From the NCBI GenBank assembly GCA_002007295.1, contig LNZM01000079.1, forward strand, positions 1-42,884: a DNA stretch of 42,884 bases, in the 5' to 3' direction. The notes under the pieces were generated by a model, which did no database searches, was not told where the DNA came from, and was given only the letters and a program-made list of their open reading frames with translations. Position 1 is the first letter of the stretch. Each line of letters starts with the position of its first letter. This stretch comes from Candidatus Epulonipiscioides saccharophilum. GTDB taxonomy: Bacteria; Bacillota; Clostridia; Lachnospirales; Cellulosilyticaceae. Both the position numbers and the translations under genes were made by a program. Positions 20,037-27,715 of the stretch are shown here, piece after piece.

Positions 20037-20065
20037 ATAATACATAATATTTTCTAGCAAGTCAA
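20037..20065 (-). promoter_or_regulatory. sigma-A-type promoter for the cysteine desulfidase gene
   Basis: Minus strand TTGACT, 17-bp spacer, TATTAT: near-consensus boxes about 165 bp upstream of the desulfidase start. The rest of the 272-bp gap is AT-rich leader in which I recognise no riboswitch. Confidence 0.65.
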
Positions 20066-20144
20066 TACCTCTTCATATAGTTTTAATTAGCCTCATTAAT
20101 TTTGTCATGTCAGTCTTTCTTATCGCTTATGTACTTAAATCTAT

Positions 20145-21554
20145 CTAAGCTGTTTCTTCATAATCATTTTTTGCTAAATTTAAGTCATTGTACGTCGTCA
20201 TATTAATTCCGTGCAAAGTTTTATCTACCAAGATTGCATTAACCATAGCTCCGGATACATTTAGAGCAGTGCGACCCATATCGATAATCGGATCAACGGC
20301 TAAAATTGGACTGGCCATCGGAAATAAATGTCCAAGATTCGTTCCCGTTAAAGCTACGGTAGCGGCCATGGTCGATGTACCTGGTACGCCGGCAATTCCA
20401 AAAGAGCCGATGGTTACCACTATAATAGTCATGAGTATAAAACTTATATCTATCGTGATTCCGTTTAAATTAGCTATATATACAAGTAGCATCGCTGGAA
20501 ATACGCCTGCGCAACCTTGCATGCCGGCTGTCGTACTAAGTCCGGCTATAAAACTGGCTGTGCCATTGTTCACTCCGAGCTTTTGTGTTAGTGTGTTCAC
20601 TGTAAATGGTAAACATCCTATGCTAGATCTAGATGTAAATGCTAAAATTAATGCGGGTATCGCTTTCTTAACATAAGTAAGAGGGTTAAATCCGTTAATC
20701 GATAATATGAGTAATTGAATGCAAAACATTATTATTAATCCAATATATAAAGCTATGATAAATAATCCAACTTCTAGTATACTATCTAATCCCCTTTGAG
20801 CTATAGTATTCGCCAAAAGTGGAATGACAGCATATGGCATCCATTTAATGATTGACATAGCCACACTTATTATTATTTTATGAAGAGCGTTTGTGAGATC
20901 AATAAATGGTTTTACGGTTTCCATATATTTTTTTGACATGCGTTTTGCAGCAACACCAAAGAATGCCGCAAAAATAATTAAGGCTATTATATTACTACTA
21001 GTCATTGCTGTAACAGGATTAGCTGGTATTAAGTCCCTGATAATGTCAACTAAACTTTGGATCTCTCGTAGTTTTGCAGTACCATTGACACTTATGCTAT
21101 TTCCACCAAGATTAAACAAAATTCCGATAGCAAATCCAACCATAACCGCAACAGAGACCATAGCTATCATAATTAATAAAGTCGTTTTGACTAGTTTGTT
21201 TATGTGCGTTCCGTCATCCATGTTAATTATGACATGAACGATAGAAACCATAATAAGCGGTATAACTAGCATTCGGATTAGGTCTATAAATCCGTTTCCA
21301 AATAAACTGTACCATTTGGTCGTCTCAACTACAAACGTTATTTCCATCGGTGTAGCGCTAAATTTTGCGGTCGCTTGTATACATAATCCTAAAATTAACC
21401 CTAAACCTGTAGCGGTTAACATTCGCTTAGAAAAACTATATTTTTTCTTTTGAAAATAATACATTAGTACAAATAAACCAATTAGTAATGCAATTAATAA
21501 TACAGTTTGAAATGTACTGATCATTAAAAACTCTTGAAAAAATGGCGATTTCAT
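20145..21554 (-). CDS. tcyP: dicarboxylate/amino-acid:cation symporter, L-cystine (TcyP-like) type
   Basis: Polytopic inner-membrane symporter of the DAACS family, probably importing cystine with Na+ or H+. From ATG 21554 the product has 469 residues (MKSPFFQEF...). This start is chosen over the in-frame ATG at 21614 because AGGAGG sits directly before it and the extra 20 codons overlap the promoter at 21586-21614. Hydrophobic segments fill the length. Landmarks are SRSSIGCLPFTVN (the serine-rich re-entrant loop), GMQGCAGVFPAM and GVPGTSTMAAT. The QGCAG-PAM motif recalls TcyP/YdjN cystine carriers rather than glutamate carriers, and the cysteine desulfidase gene immediately downstream supports cystine as substrate (inference). 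Confidence 0.85.
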   Translation of the reverse strand: MKSPFFQEFLMISTFQTVLLIALLIGLFVLMYYFQKKKYSFSKRMLTATGLGLILGLCIQATAKFSATPMEITFVVETTKWYSLFGNGFIDLIRMLVIPLIMVSIVHVIINMDDGTHINKLVKTTLLIMIAMVSVAVMVGFAIGILFNLGGNSISVNGTAKLREIQSLVDIIRDLIPANPVTAMTSSNIIALIIFAAFFGVAAKRMSKKYMETVKPFIDLTNALHKIIISVAMSIIKWMPYAVIPLLANTIAQRGLDSILEVGLFIIALYIGLIIMFCIQLLILSINGFNPLTYVKKAIPALILAFTSRSSIGCLPFTVNTLTQKLGVNNGTASFIAGLSTTAGMQGCAGVFPAMLLVYIANLNGITIDISFILMTIIVVTIGSFGIAGVPGTSTMAATVALTGTNLGHLFPMASPILAVDPIIDMGRTALNVSGAMVNAILVDKTLHGINMTTYNDLNLAKNDYEETA

Positions 21555-21585
21555 GTATATCCTCCTAAATTCTATGTGCCAGTCT

Positions 21586-21614
21586 AGTATAGCATATAAA
21601 ATATAAAAATGCAA
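21586..21614 (-). promoter_or_regulatory. sigma-A-type promoter of the symporter gene
   Basis: Minus strand TTGCAT, 17-bp spacer, TATACT, ending about 30 bp before the ATG at 21554. This places transcription start just upstream of the AGGAGG site and argues against translation from 21614. Confidence 0.7.
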
Positions 21615-21654
21615 TAATTACATTTTTAAAATTTTTACAAAAAGTATCAATAAT

Positions 21655-21705
21655 TTTATGTATTCTCCTAAACTTTATATGCAGATGTAGCATAACATTC
21701 ATACA
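21655..21705 (-). repeat. degenerate duplicate of the symporter leader
   Basis: The segment resembles 21549-21602, including the CTCCT ribosome-binding stretch (TAGGAGAATACATAA on the minus strand against TAGGAGGATATACATGA in the real leader), about 105 bp upstream. The start codon has become ATA and the -10 box is altered. Confidence 0.5.
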
Positions 21706-21780
21706 ACATGTTTATTAAGTTTTAGTGACATTGTAGATTTTGTCGTGTATTTTTAGTATTATGTCCATAACTGATAAAAC

Positions 21781-22200
21781 GAGGATAATCCAAAAAGGAA
21801 TGCATAGCTTCATTATCATGGCTATCAGAGTACATTATAGGAATAATCCAAAGAGGAATGCAAAGCTTCATTATCATGGCTATCAGAGTACATTCATTAT
21901 AGAAATAATCCAAATAGGAATGCAAAGCTTAATTATCATGGCTATCAGAGTACATTATGGAAATAATCTAAAAAGAAATGCATAGCTGCATTGTCATGGC
22001 TAACAGAGTACATTATAGAAATAATCCAAAGAAGAATGCATAACTTCATTATCATGGCTATCAGAGTACATTATGGAAATAATCCAAATAGGAATGCAAA
22101 GCTTCATTAATAATGATAATCCGGATAATATATAGAAATAGAAAATAATCAAAAGATGGATGAACATCTTCAGGATAATAGCTATCCGGATCAAATATAA
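21781..22200. repeat. 58-bp tandem repeat array (about 7 units)
   Basis: The anchor AATCC (or its variant) recurs at 21787, 21845, 21907, 21965, 22023, 22081 and about 22147: steps of 58 bp with one 4-bp and one 8-bp expansion. Each unit has GGAATGCAAAGCTTCATTA and TCATGGCTATCAGAGTACAT. Units decay towards the right end, where only AATAATC and CTATCCGGAT-like parts remain. The array lies between the stop of the GHL10 gene and the leader of the symporter gene, both on the minus strand. Open frames on both strands are by-products of the periodicity; none has a ribosome binding site. No spacers, so not CRISPR. Confidence 0.9.
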
Positions 22201-22225
22201 AAAGTAGCAAAATAGAATAATTAAT

Positions 22226-23896
22226 TTATTGTGTCGAAGTAGAGGACGAGGCCTTCTTAACTACTTTGATAGCATTGCTTAAACTCACGTTTAAAGTATT
22301 TGGCGACCAGGCTATATTTGTATTCAGATAATCTCTTAAAAAATTAATTGGGATCATGACAGTTTCACCGACTAATTCAACAGGAGCAGACATTTCAATT
22401 AAATCATCATTGATAAATGCTATATTTTTGTCTATCTCAAATGTAACCGTCTGATCTCCTTGAATTAAGTCAAATTGTTTATCATTATCTGGACTCCAAA
22501 CCATATCTAAGTCTAAAGCACCCATTAAATCCTGTACCGGAACTAAAGTAACTCCGTTTAACAAATATGGTTCTACACTAGGTTTTATGGTTGCTGTATC
22601 AACTATCAATTTTAGTGGCTTATCCGGTGTTGTGCCGAATAGCTCTTCTAGTTGGCCGCGAACATTACTGGTATTTTTCCTAATAATATTGCTTAAATCG
22701 AAAAATACGCTACCTTTAATTTCAGGGTACAACTCATTTAAAGCTATTTGTGTTGTAATTTCTTCAGCAACTGTGTTTTTATAAATCCCTTGACCAATAT
22801 ATAGATCTACGTCCGTATCTTTAACTTCGTCGGCCCACCATTCAACCAAAACTTCATAGCTAGCTGTTGGGTGATCTATTTCCCAATATAATTGCGGAAC
22901 AACGTAGTCTATCCAGTCATTTTGGATCCATGCTCTTGTGTCTGCATAAACAGCGTAATATGAATTCCACCCGGATGTAGTTGCTGATCCAGTTGGGTCG
23001 CTAGTGCTATCCTTCCAAATGCCGATAGGACTTATGCCAAACTTTACATCCGGTTTAGTTGCTTTTATAACATTATGAATACGGCGAACCATGTCATTTA
23101 CATTTTCCCGTCGAGCCTGCGCTACTTTACCATTGCCGTTTTCACCAGCTGGAAGTGGATACCAAGCTGGGTAAAAATAATCATCAATGTGAATGCCGTC
23201 CACATCATAATTTTCTACAATCTCTTTGATGCTCTCTTCTATATGAGACTTCACTTCTTCCTTCTCCGGATTATAATAAAGAGCTTCATTGTGTGTGATT
23301 AACATATCTGGGTTCATTCTTGCTGGATGAGTTACTACTAATGTGTCTATTCCTTTTCCTTTAGTAGTAACCCTATACGGATTTATCCAAGCATGAATTT
23401 TCATCCCCCTTTTATGTACCTCATCGATCATAAAAGCAAGTGGATCGTAGCCCGGGAACTTACCTTGCGTTCCTGTTAATAGTGCGGACCATGGATTTAT
23501 ATCCGATTCGTAAAATGCATCAGCACTTGGTCTTACTTGGACCATTACTGTATTAAATCCTATATCTTGTAATTCATCCAAATATCCTATAAACTCCTGT
23601 TTTTGTCCCTCCGGATTATTTTGATTTCTTAATTGGTGTGGAAAATCTAATCCCCATATCGTGGATATCCAAACCGCCCTGACCTCCTCTTCATCCAGTT
23701 CTAATTCTAGTTCATCTTCTAACTCATCTTGTTCATTATTGTTATTAGTAGAATCGGTTACAATTTTGGGTGCAGATTTTTTGGCCAATGATTCTCGCCG
23801 TACAATTTCAGGTTCGTCTTTAGGTGCTAACAAAAATATTAAGGCTATCACGCCAATAGAACTGCTCAAGATTTTAAAAAAAGTTTGATTGTTCAT
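22226..23896 (-). CDS. membrane-anchored GHL10 (DUF187-type) glycoside hydrolase-like protein
   Basis: A 556-residue envelope protein. An N-terminal signal anchor (residues about 8-24, SSSIGVIALIFLLAP) is followed by an acidic Asn/Glu-rich linker (about 45-70). Then comes a GHL10 TIM-barrel domain (about 70-395) with EVRAVWISTIWGLDFP, FNTVMVQVRPSADAFY, HAWINPYRV and DGIHIDDYFYP, all typical of the YngK/YddW (DigH) family, which act on peptidoglycan glycan strands. The C-terminal part (about 415-540; LNGVTLVPVQDLMGAL, VMIPINFLRDYLNTNIAW) resembles a copper-amine-oxidase N-terminal-like domain, commonly fused to clostridial wall enzymes. AAGGAG precedes the ATG. A role in wall remodelling is inferred from the family; substrate unknown. 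Confidence 0.88.
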   Translation of the reverse strand: MNNQTFFKILSSSIGVIALIFLLAPKDEPEIVRRESLAKKSAPKIVTDSTNNNNEQDELEDELELELDEEEVRAVWISTIWGLDFPHQLRNQNNPEGQKQEFIGYLDELQDIGFNTVMVQVRPSADAFYESDINPWSALLTGTQGKFPGYDPLAFMIDEVHKRGMKIHAWINPYRVTTKGKGIDTLVVTHPARMNPDMLITHNEALYYNPEKEEVKSHIEESIKEIVENYDVDGIHIDDYFYPAWYPLPAGENGNGKVAQARRENVNDMVRRIHNVIKATKPDVKFGISPIGIWKDSTSDPTGSATTSGWNSYYAVYADTRAWIQNDWIDYVVPQLYWEIDHPTASYEVLVEWWADEVKDTDVDLYIGQGIYKNTVAEEITTQIALNELYPEIKGSVFFDLSNIIRKNTSNVRGQLEELFGTTPDKPLKLIVDTATIKPSVEPYLLNGVTLVPVQDLMGALDLDMVWSPDNDKQFDLIQGDQTVTFEIDKNIAFINDDLIEMSAPVELVGETVMIPINFLRDYLNTNIAWSPNTLNVSLSNAIKVVKKASSSTSTQ

Positions 23897-24032
23897 AAAC
23901 TTTCTCCTTTCTAACCTTGCAACAATATAAAATGATTGATAATGAAATAACTACTTTCCTAATTATTATTTACCGAACTAATTTATAATATCACTCTTAT
24001 AACTAGGATCCGGTATTTACCAGATTTACTAT

Positions 24033-24141
24033 TTAACCTCTTAGTCAGCTTCGCTGACACCTCTTAACCTCTCAGTCACTACGTGACAGCTCTCCTAAAA
24101 GGAGAGCCTGGTTGGAGAGGCTAGGTGGAGAGCCTAGTCGG
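24033..24141. repeat. REP/MITE-like palindromic element (best-preserved copy)
   Basis: Three hairpins in a row: GTCAGC-TTC-GCTGAC (24044-24058), GTCAC-TAC-GTGAC (24075-24087) and GCTCTCC-TAAAA-GGAGAGC (24089-24107). An outer pair CCTCTC ... GAGAGG encloses the last two. It sits in the otherwise featureless 362-bp gap between the divergent GHL10 and URO-D genes. An in-frame ATG at 24112 lies inside this element and is not a plausible gene start. Confidence 0.8.
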
Positions 24142-24258
24142 GAAATTAAAATTTTTGAAAACTTCTTAAAATTTTTAGAAATATGTTGTCAACATTTAGG
24201 GTATACTAAGCCTATAAGATTTTGCTACTATTACTTTACACATGAAGGAGATAATAAT

Positions 24259-25302
24259 ATGAATTCAATCGAGAGAGTTGTGGCCACTTTAAGTCATAAA
24301 GAAGCAGACCGTGTACCGGCCTATCCATTAGTAAACAGTGTATCTAGAGAAGCTCTGGGAATAACGTATGAAGAGTGGACCAAGGATTGGAAAAAATGTG
24401 CTGACGCCATAATAAAGACAACAGAAGAATTGGAATTGGATTGTATCAGCACTTTAGTAGACTTATCAGTTGAAGCGGCGGATTTTGGACAAAAATTATT
24501 ATACTTCGAAGATAAAGCAGCATGCCCAGATCATCACGATAGATTAATAAAAGACGTAGAGGATTATGCTACATTAAAAGCAGTGGATCCACGCAAAACA
24601 ACAAGAATGAGTGAACACATAGAGATGGCCAAATATCTAGTAGAGAAAAAAGGTAAAGAGGTACCAATAGTAGGCTTTGTCTTTGGACCATTAGGAATAT
24701 TAGGTATGCTAAGAGGTCAAGAAGATTTATTTGTGGATATGCTAACAGATCCAGAAGAGCTACATCCAGCTTTGAAGGAAATAACAAAAACCTTGAAAGA
24801 CTTTTGTGGAGCATTGATAGACGCTGGCGTACATGCGATAATGTTTGATACTTTGTTTGCGTCCGCATCAATAATGAGTGAATCGATGTGGCAAGAGTTT
24901 GAAGGAGAGTATATTCAGGAACTAAGTGAATATGTTCATAGCCGAGATTGCATGGTAATGCTCCACAACTGTGGACAGAGCGCATATTTTGAAGCACAAA
25001 TAGAAAGAATGAATCCTATATTAATCTCATTCTTACACGTACCATTCGGATGTTCAAGCTACGCAGAAGCTAAGGAAAAATTCGGTGATAAGGTGACTCT
25101 AATGGGTGCAATTGATCCTGGTTGGCTAATGACAGCTACAGATGAACAAGTGGCCGAAAAATCCAAAGAGATGATAGACATCTTTGCTAAGGGCGGTGGA
25201 TTTGTCCTTGCAACCGGATGTGAATATCCAGCTTGCTTAAACTTCGATAAAGCAAGAATTATGGTGGAAACTGCTAAGACATACGGAAAATATAATAAAT
25301 AA
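24259..25302 (+). CDS. uroporphyrinogen decarboxylase-family (MtaA/CmuA-like) methyltransferase
   Basis: A 347-residue TIM-barrel protein of the URO-D superfamily. I start it at ATG 24259 (MNSIERVVATLSHKEADRVP), which has AAGGAG at correct spacing; 49 upstream codons run into a palindromic repeat and lack a site. It carries the zinc-ligand pattern of corrinoid:coenzyme methyltransferases, His-x-Cys in MLHNCGQ and a third Cys in LATGCEYPA near the C-terminus. It lacks an N-terminal arginine pattern expected of haem-pathway HemE, and no haem genes are nearby. I therefore read it as a cobalamin-dependent methyl transfer or demethylation protein of unknown substrate; no corrinoid protein or MtaB partner is in the window. 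The fucosidase gene follows on the same strand after a 606-bp gap filled by the 63-bp array. Confidence 0.82.
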   Translation: MNSIERVVATLSHKEADRVPAYPLVNSVSREALGITYEEWTKDWKKCADAIIKTTEELELDCISTLVDLSVEAADFGQKLLYFEDKAACPDHHDRLIKDVEDYATLKAVDPRKTTRMSEHIEMAKYLVEKKGKEVPIVGFVFGPLGILGMLRGQEDLFVDMLTDPEELHPALKEITKTLKDFCGALIDAGVHAIMFDTLFASASIMSESMWQEFEGEYIQELSEYVHSRDCMVMLHNCGQSAYFEAQIERMNPILISFLHVPFGCSSYAEAKEKFGDKVTLMGAIDPGWLMTATDEQVAEKSKEMIDIFAKGGGFVLATGCEYPACLNFDKARIMVETAKTYGKYNK

Positions 25303-25307
25303 TATTT

Positions 25308-25908
25308 CTGCTGCGAATTGATTAAAGGATATCAGCCACAATGAACGTATCAGAACTAAAACAGTAATTTATGCTGTGAGTCGGCTAAAGGATATTAGCC
25401 ACAATGAACGTGTCAGAATTAAAACAGTAATTTATTCTGCGAATTGATTAAAGGATATTAGTCACAATGAACGTGTCAGAACTAAAACAGTAATTTATGC
25501 TGTGAGTCGGCTAAAGGATGTCAACCACAATGAACGTGTCAGAACTAAAACAGTAATTTATGCTGTGAGTCGGCTAAAGGATATCAGCCACAATGAACGT
25601 GTCAGAACTAAAACAGTAATTTATGCTGTGAATCGGCTAAAGGATATCAGCTACAATGAACGTGTCAAAATTAAAACAGTAATTTATTCTGCGAATTGAT
25701 TAAAGAATATCAGCCACAATGAACGTGTCAGAATTAAAACAGCAATTTATTCTGTGAATCGGCTAAAGGATATCAGCCACAATGAATGTGTCAGAATTAA
25801 AACAGTAATTTATGCTATGAATTGCCTAAAGGATATCAGCCACAATGAATATATCAAAATTAAAAATTTAAATTTATTTAGCAAACCAATTAAAGGAGAT
25901 TAACCATA
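25308..25908 (+). repeat. 63-bp tandem array of duplicated translation-start cassettes
   Basis: Nine units recur every 63 bp, then the tenth position (one extra base) is the real start of the fucosidase gene. Each unit has AAAGGATAT, 11 nt later an ATG, and a short frame. ATGs are at 25341, 25404, 25467, 25530, 25593, 25656, 25719, 25782 and 25845. The frames read MNVSELKQ-stop in units 1-5 and 8, MNVSKLKQ in 6, MNVSELKQQFIL in 7 and MNISKLKI in 9. The gene itself begins AAAGGAG, 10 nt, ATG, MDVLELKE; over 43 bp from TTAAAGG to AAAACAG a typical unit differs from it at about eight positions. So the array is an amplified, decayed copy of the gene's own ribosome binding site, start codon and first codons. 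Unit 7 has AAAGAAT and probably no ribosome site. Some units can fold GGCT...AGCC around the AAGGA. Confidence 0.93.
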
Positions 25909-27423
25909 ATGGACGTATTAGAATTAAAAGAGCGATTAAAACAAATAGATGAAGTCATTGCTAGTGGTAAGCATAAGGATAATTGGAGAAGTTTAATAAA
26001 GCACAAAGTACCTGACTGGTATAGAGACGCAAAATTTGGAATATTTATTCACTGGGGTGTTTACGCTGTACCAGCATTTGGAAATGAATGGTATCCGAAC
26101 TTCATGTATAGAAAGGGAGCTAAACACGCTGGCAAAAATGATATATTTGCACATCACCGTGAAGTATACGGTGAAGACTTTGAATATAGAGATTTTGTAC
26201 CTATGTTTAAGGCTGAAAAGTTTAATGCTCAAGAATGGGCCGATTTATTTCAGGAAGCTGGAGCTAAATTTGTAATGCCTGTAGCTGAACATTGCGACGG
26301 ATTCCAAATGTATGATAGCGAATTAAGTGACTGGTGTGCTAGCAAAAAAGGTCCTATGAAAGATACTTTAGGCCTATTAAAAGAGGCGGTCGAAAGCCGT
26401 GGAATGACACTCTGCGCCTCTTCTCATAGAATGGAACATTATTGGTTCATGGGCTGGATGCGTGAAATGGATGAAAATCCAGTTACCGAAGATTTTCCGT
26501 ACGGTGATATGTATTGGCCATCCCATAAAGATTTATTCGATCTAGATAATGGAGAGCAAACCAGGACTCACGGAGCTGTAAACCTAGTAAACATGGATGA
26601 GCTTTTCATGCAAGATTGGCTAGTTCGTTGTTGCGAAATAGTAGACAAATACAAACCAAAGATAATGTACTTTGACTGGTGGATTCAGGTAGCACCAATG
26701 AAACCATACTTGAAAAAGTTTGCAGCATATTACTACAATCGAGCCGATGAATGGGGTTGTGAAGTAACTATAAATTATAAAAACGATGCCTTTGCCCACA
26801 CATCCGCTGTTAAAGATATAGAACGAGGACAGTTAAGCGGGATATCGCCGTATTTTTGGCAAAATGACACCTCCGTAGCAAAACAATCTTGGTGCTACAC
26901 TGTAGGCAATGATTATAAACAGCCATACGAGGTTATTGATACTTTAGTCGACGTGGTTAGCAAAAATGGATCTCTCTTGCTGAATATCGGCCCAAAAGCA
27001 GATGGTAGCATTCCAAAAGAAGATGCTCATATATTGAAAGAGGTCGGAAAATGGCTGAAGGTAAACGGTGAAGCAATCTATGGATCTTATCCATGGAGAA
27101 AATTTGGTGAAGGTCCGACAGTAATGGAAGAAGGACATTTTTCAGATATGCATTTTAAAGGTTTTAAAACAGATGATTTCAGATTTACATGCAATGACAC
27201 GAACATGTATGTATTTGCTATGAATTGGCCGGAAGACGGCGTTGTTCATATCAAAACATTAGGGGCCGTGCAAAGAAACAATCAATTCAATGCTGTGATC
27301 AAGAACGTATCTATTTTAGGACATGATACCTGCGAATATAGATTATGTGATGAGCATTTAACTATAATAGGGCCAAAGATTAAGACAAAATCGCCCGTAG
27401 TAATTAAGTTAGAAATCGATTAA
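25909..27423 (+). CDS. GH29 alpha-L-fucosidase
   Basis: Retaining glycoside hydrolase releasing L-fucose from glycans, 504 residues. Family landmarks are DWYRDAKFGIFIHWGVYAVP at the barrel start, EWADLFQEAGAKFVMPVAEH with the HCDGFQMYDS substrate loop, and KIMYFDWW, where Asp256 is the expected nucleophile. SKNGSLLLNIGPKADGSIP follows, then a small C-terminal beta domain from about 400. No signal peptide is seen, so it probably acts in the cytoplasm on imported oligosaccharides. The start at 25909 is fixed by AAAGGAG and by the match to the upstream repeat units. The leader is the unusual 63-bp array, which may affect translation. A terminator follows at 27431-27465. No fucose transport or catabolic genes are nearby. 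Confidence 0.94.
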   Translation: MDVLELKERLKQIDEVIASGKHKDNWRSLIKHKVPDWYRDAKFGIFIHWGVYAVPAFGNEWYPNFMYRKGAKHAGKNDIFAHHREVYGEDFEYRDFVPMFKAEKFNAQEWADLFQEAGAKFVMPVAEHCDGFQMYDSELSDWCASKKGPMKDTLGLLKEAVESRGMTLCASSHRMEHYWFMGWMREMDENPVTEDFPYGDMYWPSHKDLFDLDNGEQTRTHGAVNLVNMDELFMQDWLVRCCEIVDKYKPKIMYFDWWIQVAPMKPYLKKFAAYYYNRADEWGCEVTINYKNDAFAHTSAVKDIERGQLSGISPYFWQNDTSVAKQSWCYTVGNDYKQPYEVIDTLVDVVSKNGSLLLNIGPKADGSIPKEDAHILKEVGKWLKVNGEAIYGSYPWRKFGEGPTVMEEGHFSDMHFKGFKTDDFRFTCNDTNMYVFAMNWPEDGVVHIKTLGAVQRNNQFNAVIKNVSILGHDTCEYRLCDEHLTIIGPKIKTKSPVVIKLEID

Positions 27424-27430
27424 TAACTTG

Positions 27431-27465
27431 AAAAAAAGAGGATGTTTTTATAGTCCTCTTTTTTT
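27431..27465 (+). terminator. intrinsic terminator after the fucosidase gene
   Basis: AAAAAAAGAGGA, an 11-nt loop and TCCTCTTTTTTT form a hairpin with a run of T, seven bases after the stop codon. Confidence 0.9.
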
Positions 27466-27470
27466 ATGCT

Positions 27471-27518
27471 TTGAAATTTTTTACAACTTTTTATAATTAG
27501 TCTAGTAGCCAGTTAATA
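27471..27518 (+). repeat. upstream copy of the argG promoter region
   Basis: The segment (TTGAAA, T/A-rich spacer of 15, TATAAT, then TCTAGTAGCCAGTTAA) matches 27618-27663 at a constant offset of 147 bp. It is therefore a duplicate of the argG promoter, separated from it by a palindromic element. Confidence 0.7.
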
Positions 27519-27540
27519 AGATGATTTTGGATTCTTCGAA

Positions 27541-27602
27541 GGTACGCTTTCTCCATTCGGTACTTCGTGACAGCTCCCTCCCGGAGGGAGGCTAGGGAGT
27601 CA
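27541..27602. repeat. REP/MITE-like palindromic element
   Basis: CTCC...TACTTCGTGACAG, then the perfect hairpin CTCCCTC-CC-GGAGGGAG at about 27574-27590 and GGGAGTCA. Same layout as the copy at 24033-24141; lies between the two copies of the argG promoter region. Confidence 0.7.
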
Positions 27603-27617
27603 TTTTTTTTGTGTGCC

Positions 27618-27645
27618 TTGAATTTTTTTTATAACCTTATATACT
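27618..27645 (+). promoter_or_regulatory. probable sigma-A promoter of argGH
   Basis: TTGAAT, 16-bp spacer, TATACT, about 70 bp before the argG ATG. A related sequence 147 bp upstream suggests two tandem promoters. No ARG-box-like operator is evident to me. Confidence 0.5.
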
Positions 27646-27715
27646 TATCTAGTAGTCAGTCAACCCGTGTAAGGAGAATAAATGTAGCGGGCATAAAATA
27701 AATGGAGGTTTTTCA

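Noticed and set aside
21555-21614. 20-codon N-terminal extension of the symporter
   Set aside because: It overlaps the -10/-35 promoter boxes and the AGGAGG site of the downstream ATG.
21722-22194. Small frames on both strands in the 58-bp array (67, 81 and 64 residues)
   Set aside because: Repetition artefacts without ribosome sites; substitutions between units do not favour coding.
24112-24258. 49-codon N-terminal extension of the URO-D-family protein
   Set aside because: The ATG lies in a palindromic element, while ATG 24259 has AAGGAG and begins the conserved family sequence.
24259-25302. hemE (haem-pathway uroporphyrinogen decarboxylase)
   Set aside because: The zinc-type His-x-Cys and distal Cys motif and the absence of haem genes favour the MtaA/CmuA side of the superfamily.
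25502-25699. 65-residue repetitive frame in the 63-bp array
   Set aside because: It exists only because 63 is a multiple of three; it is out of frame with the ATG that follows each ribosome-like site.
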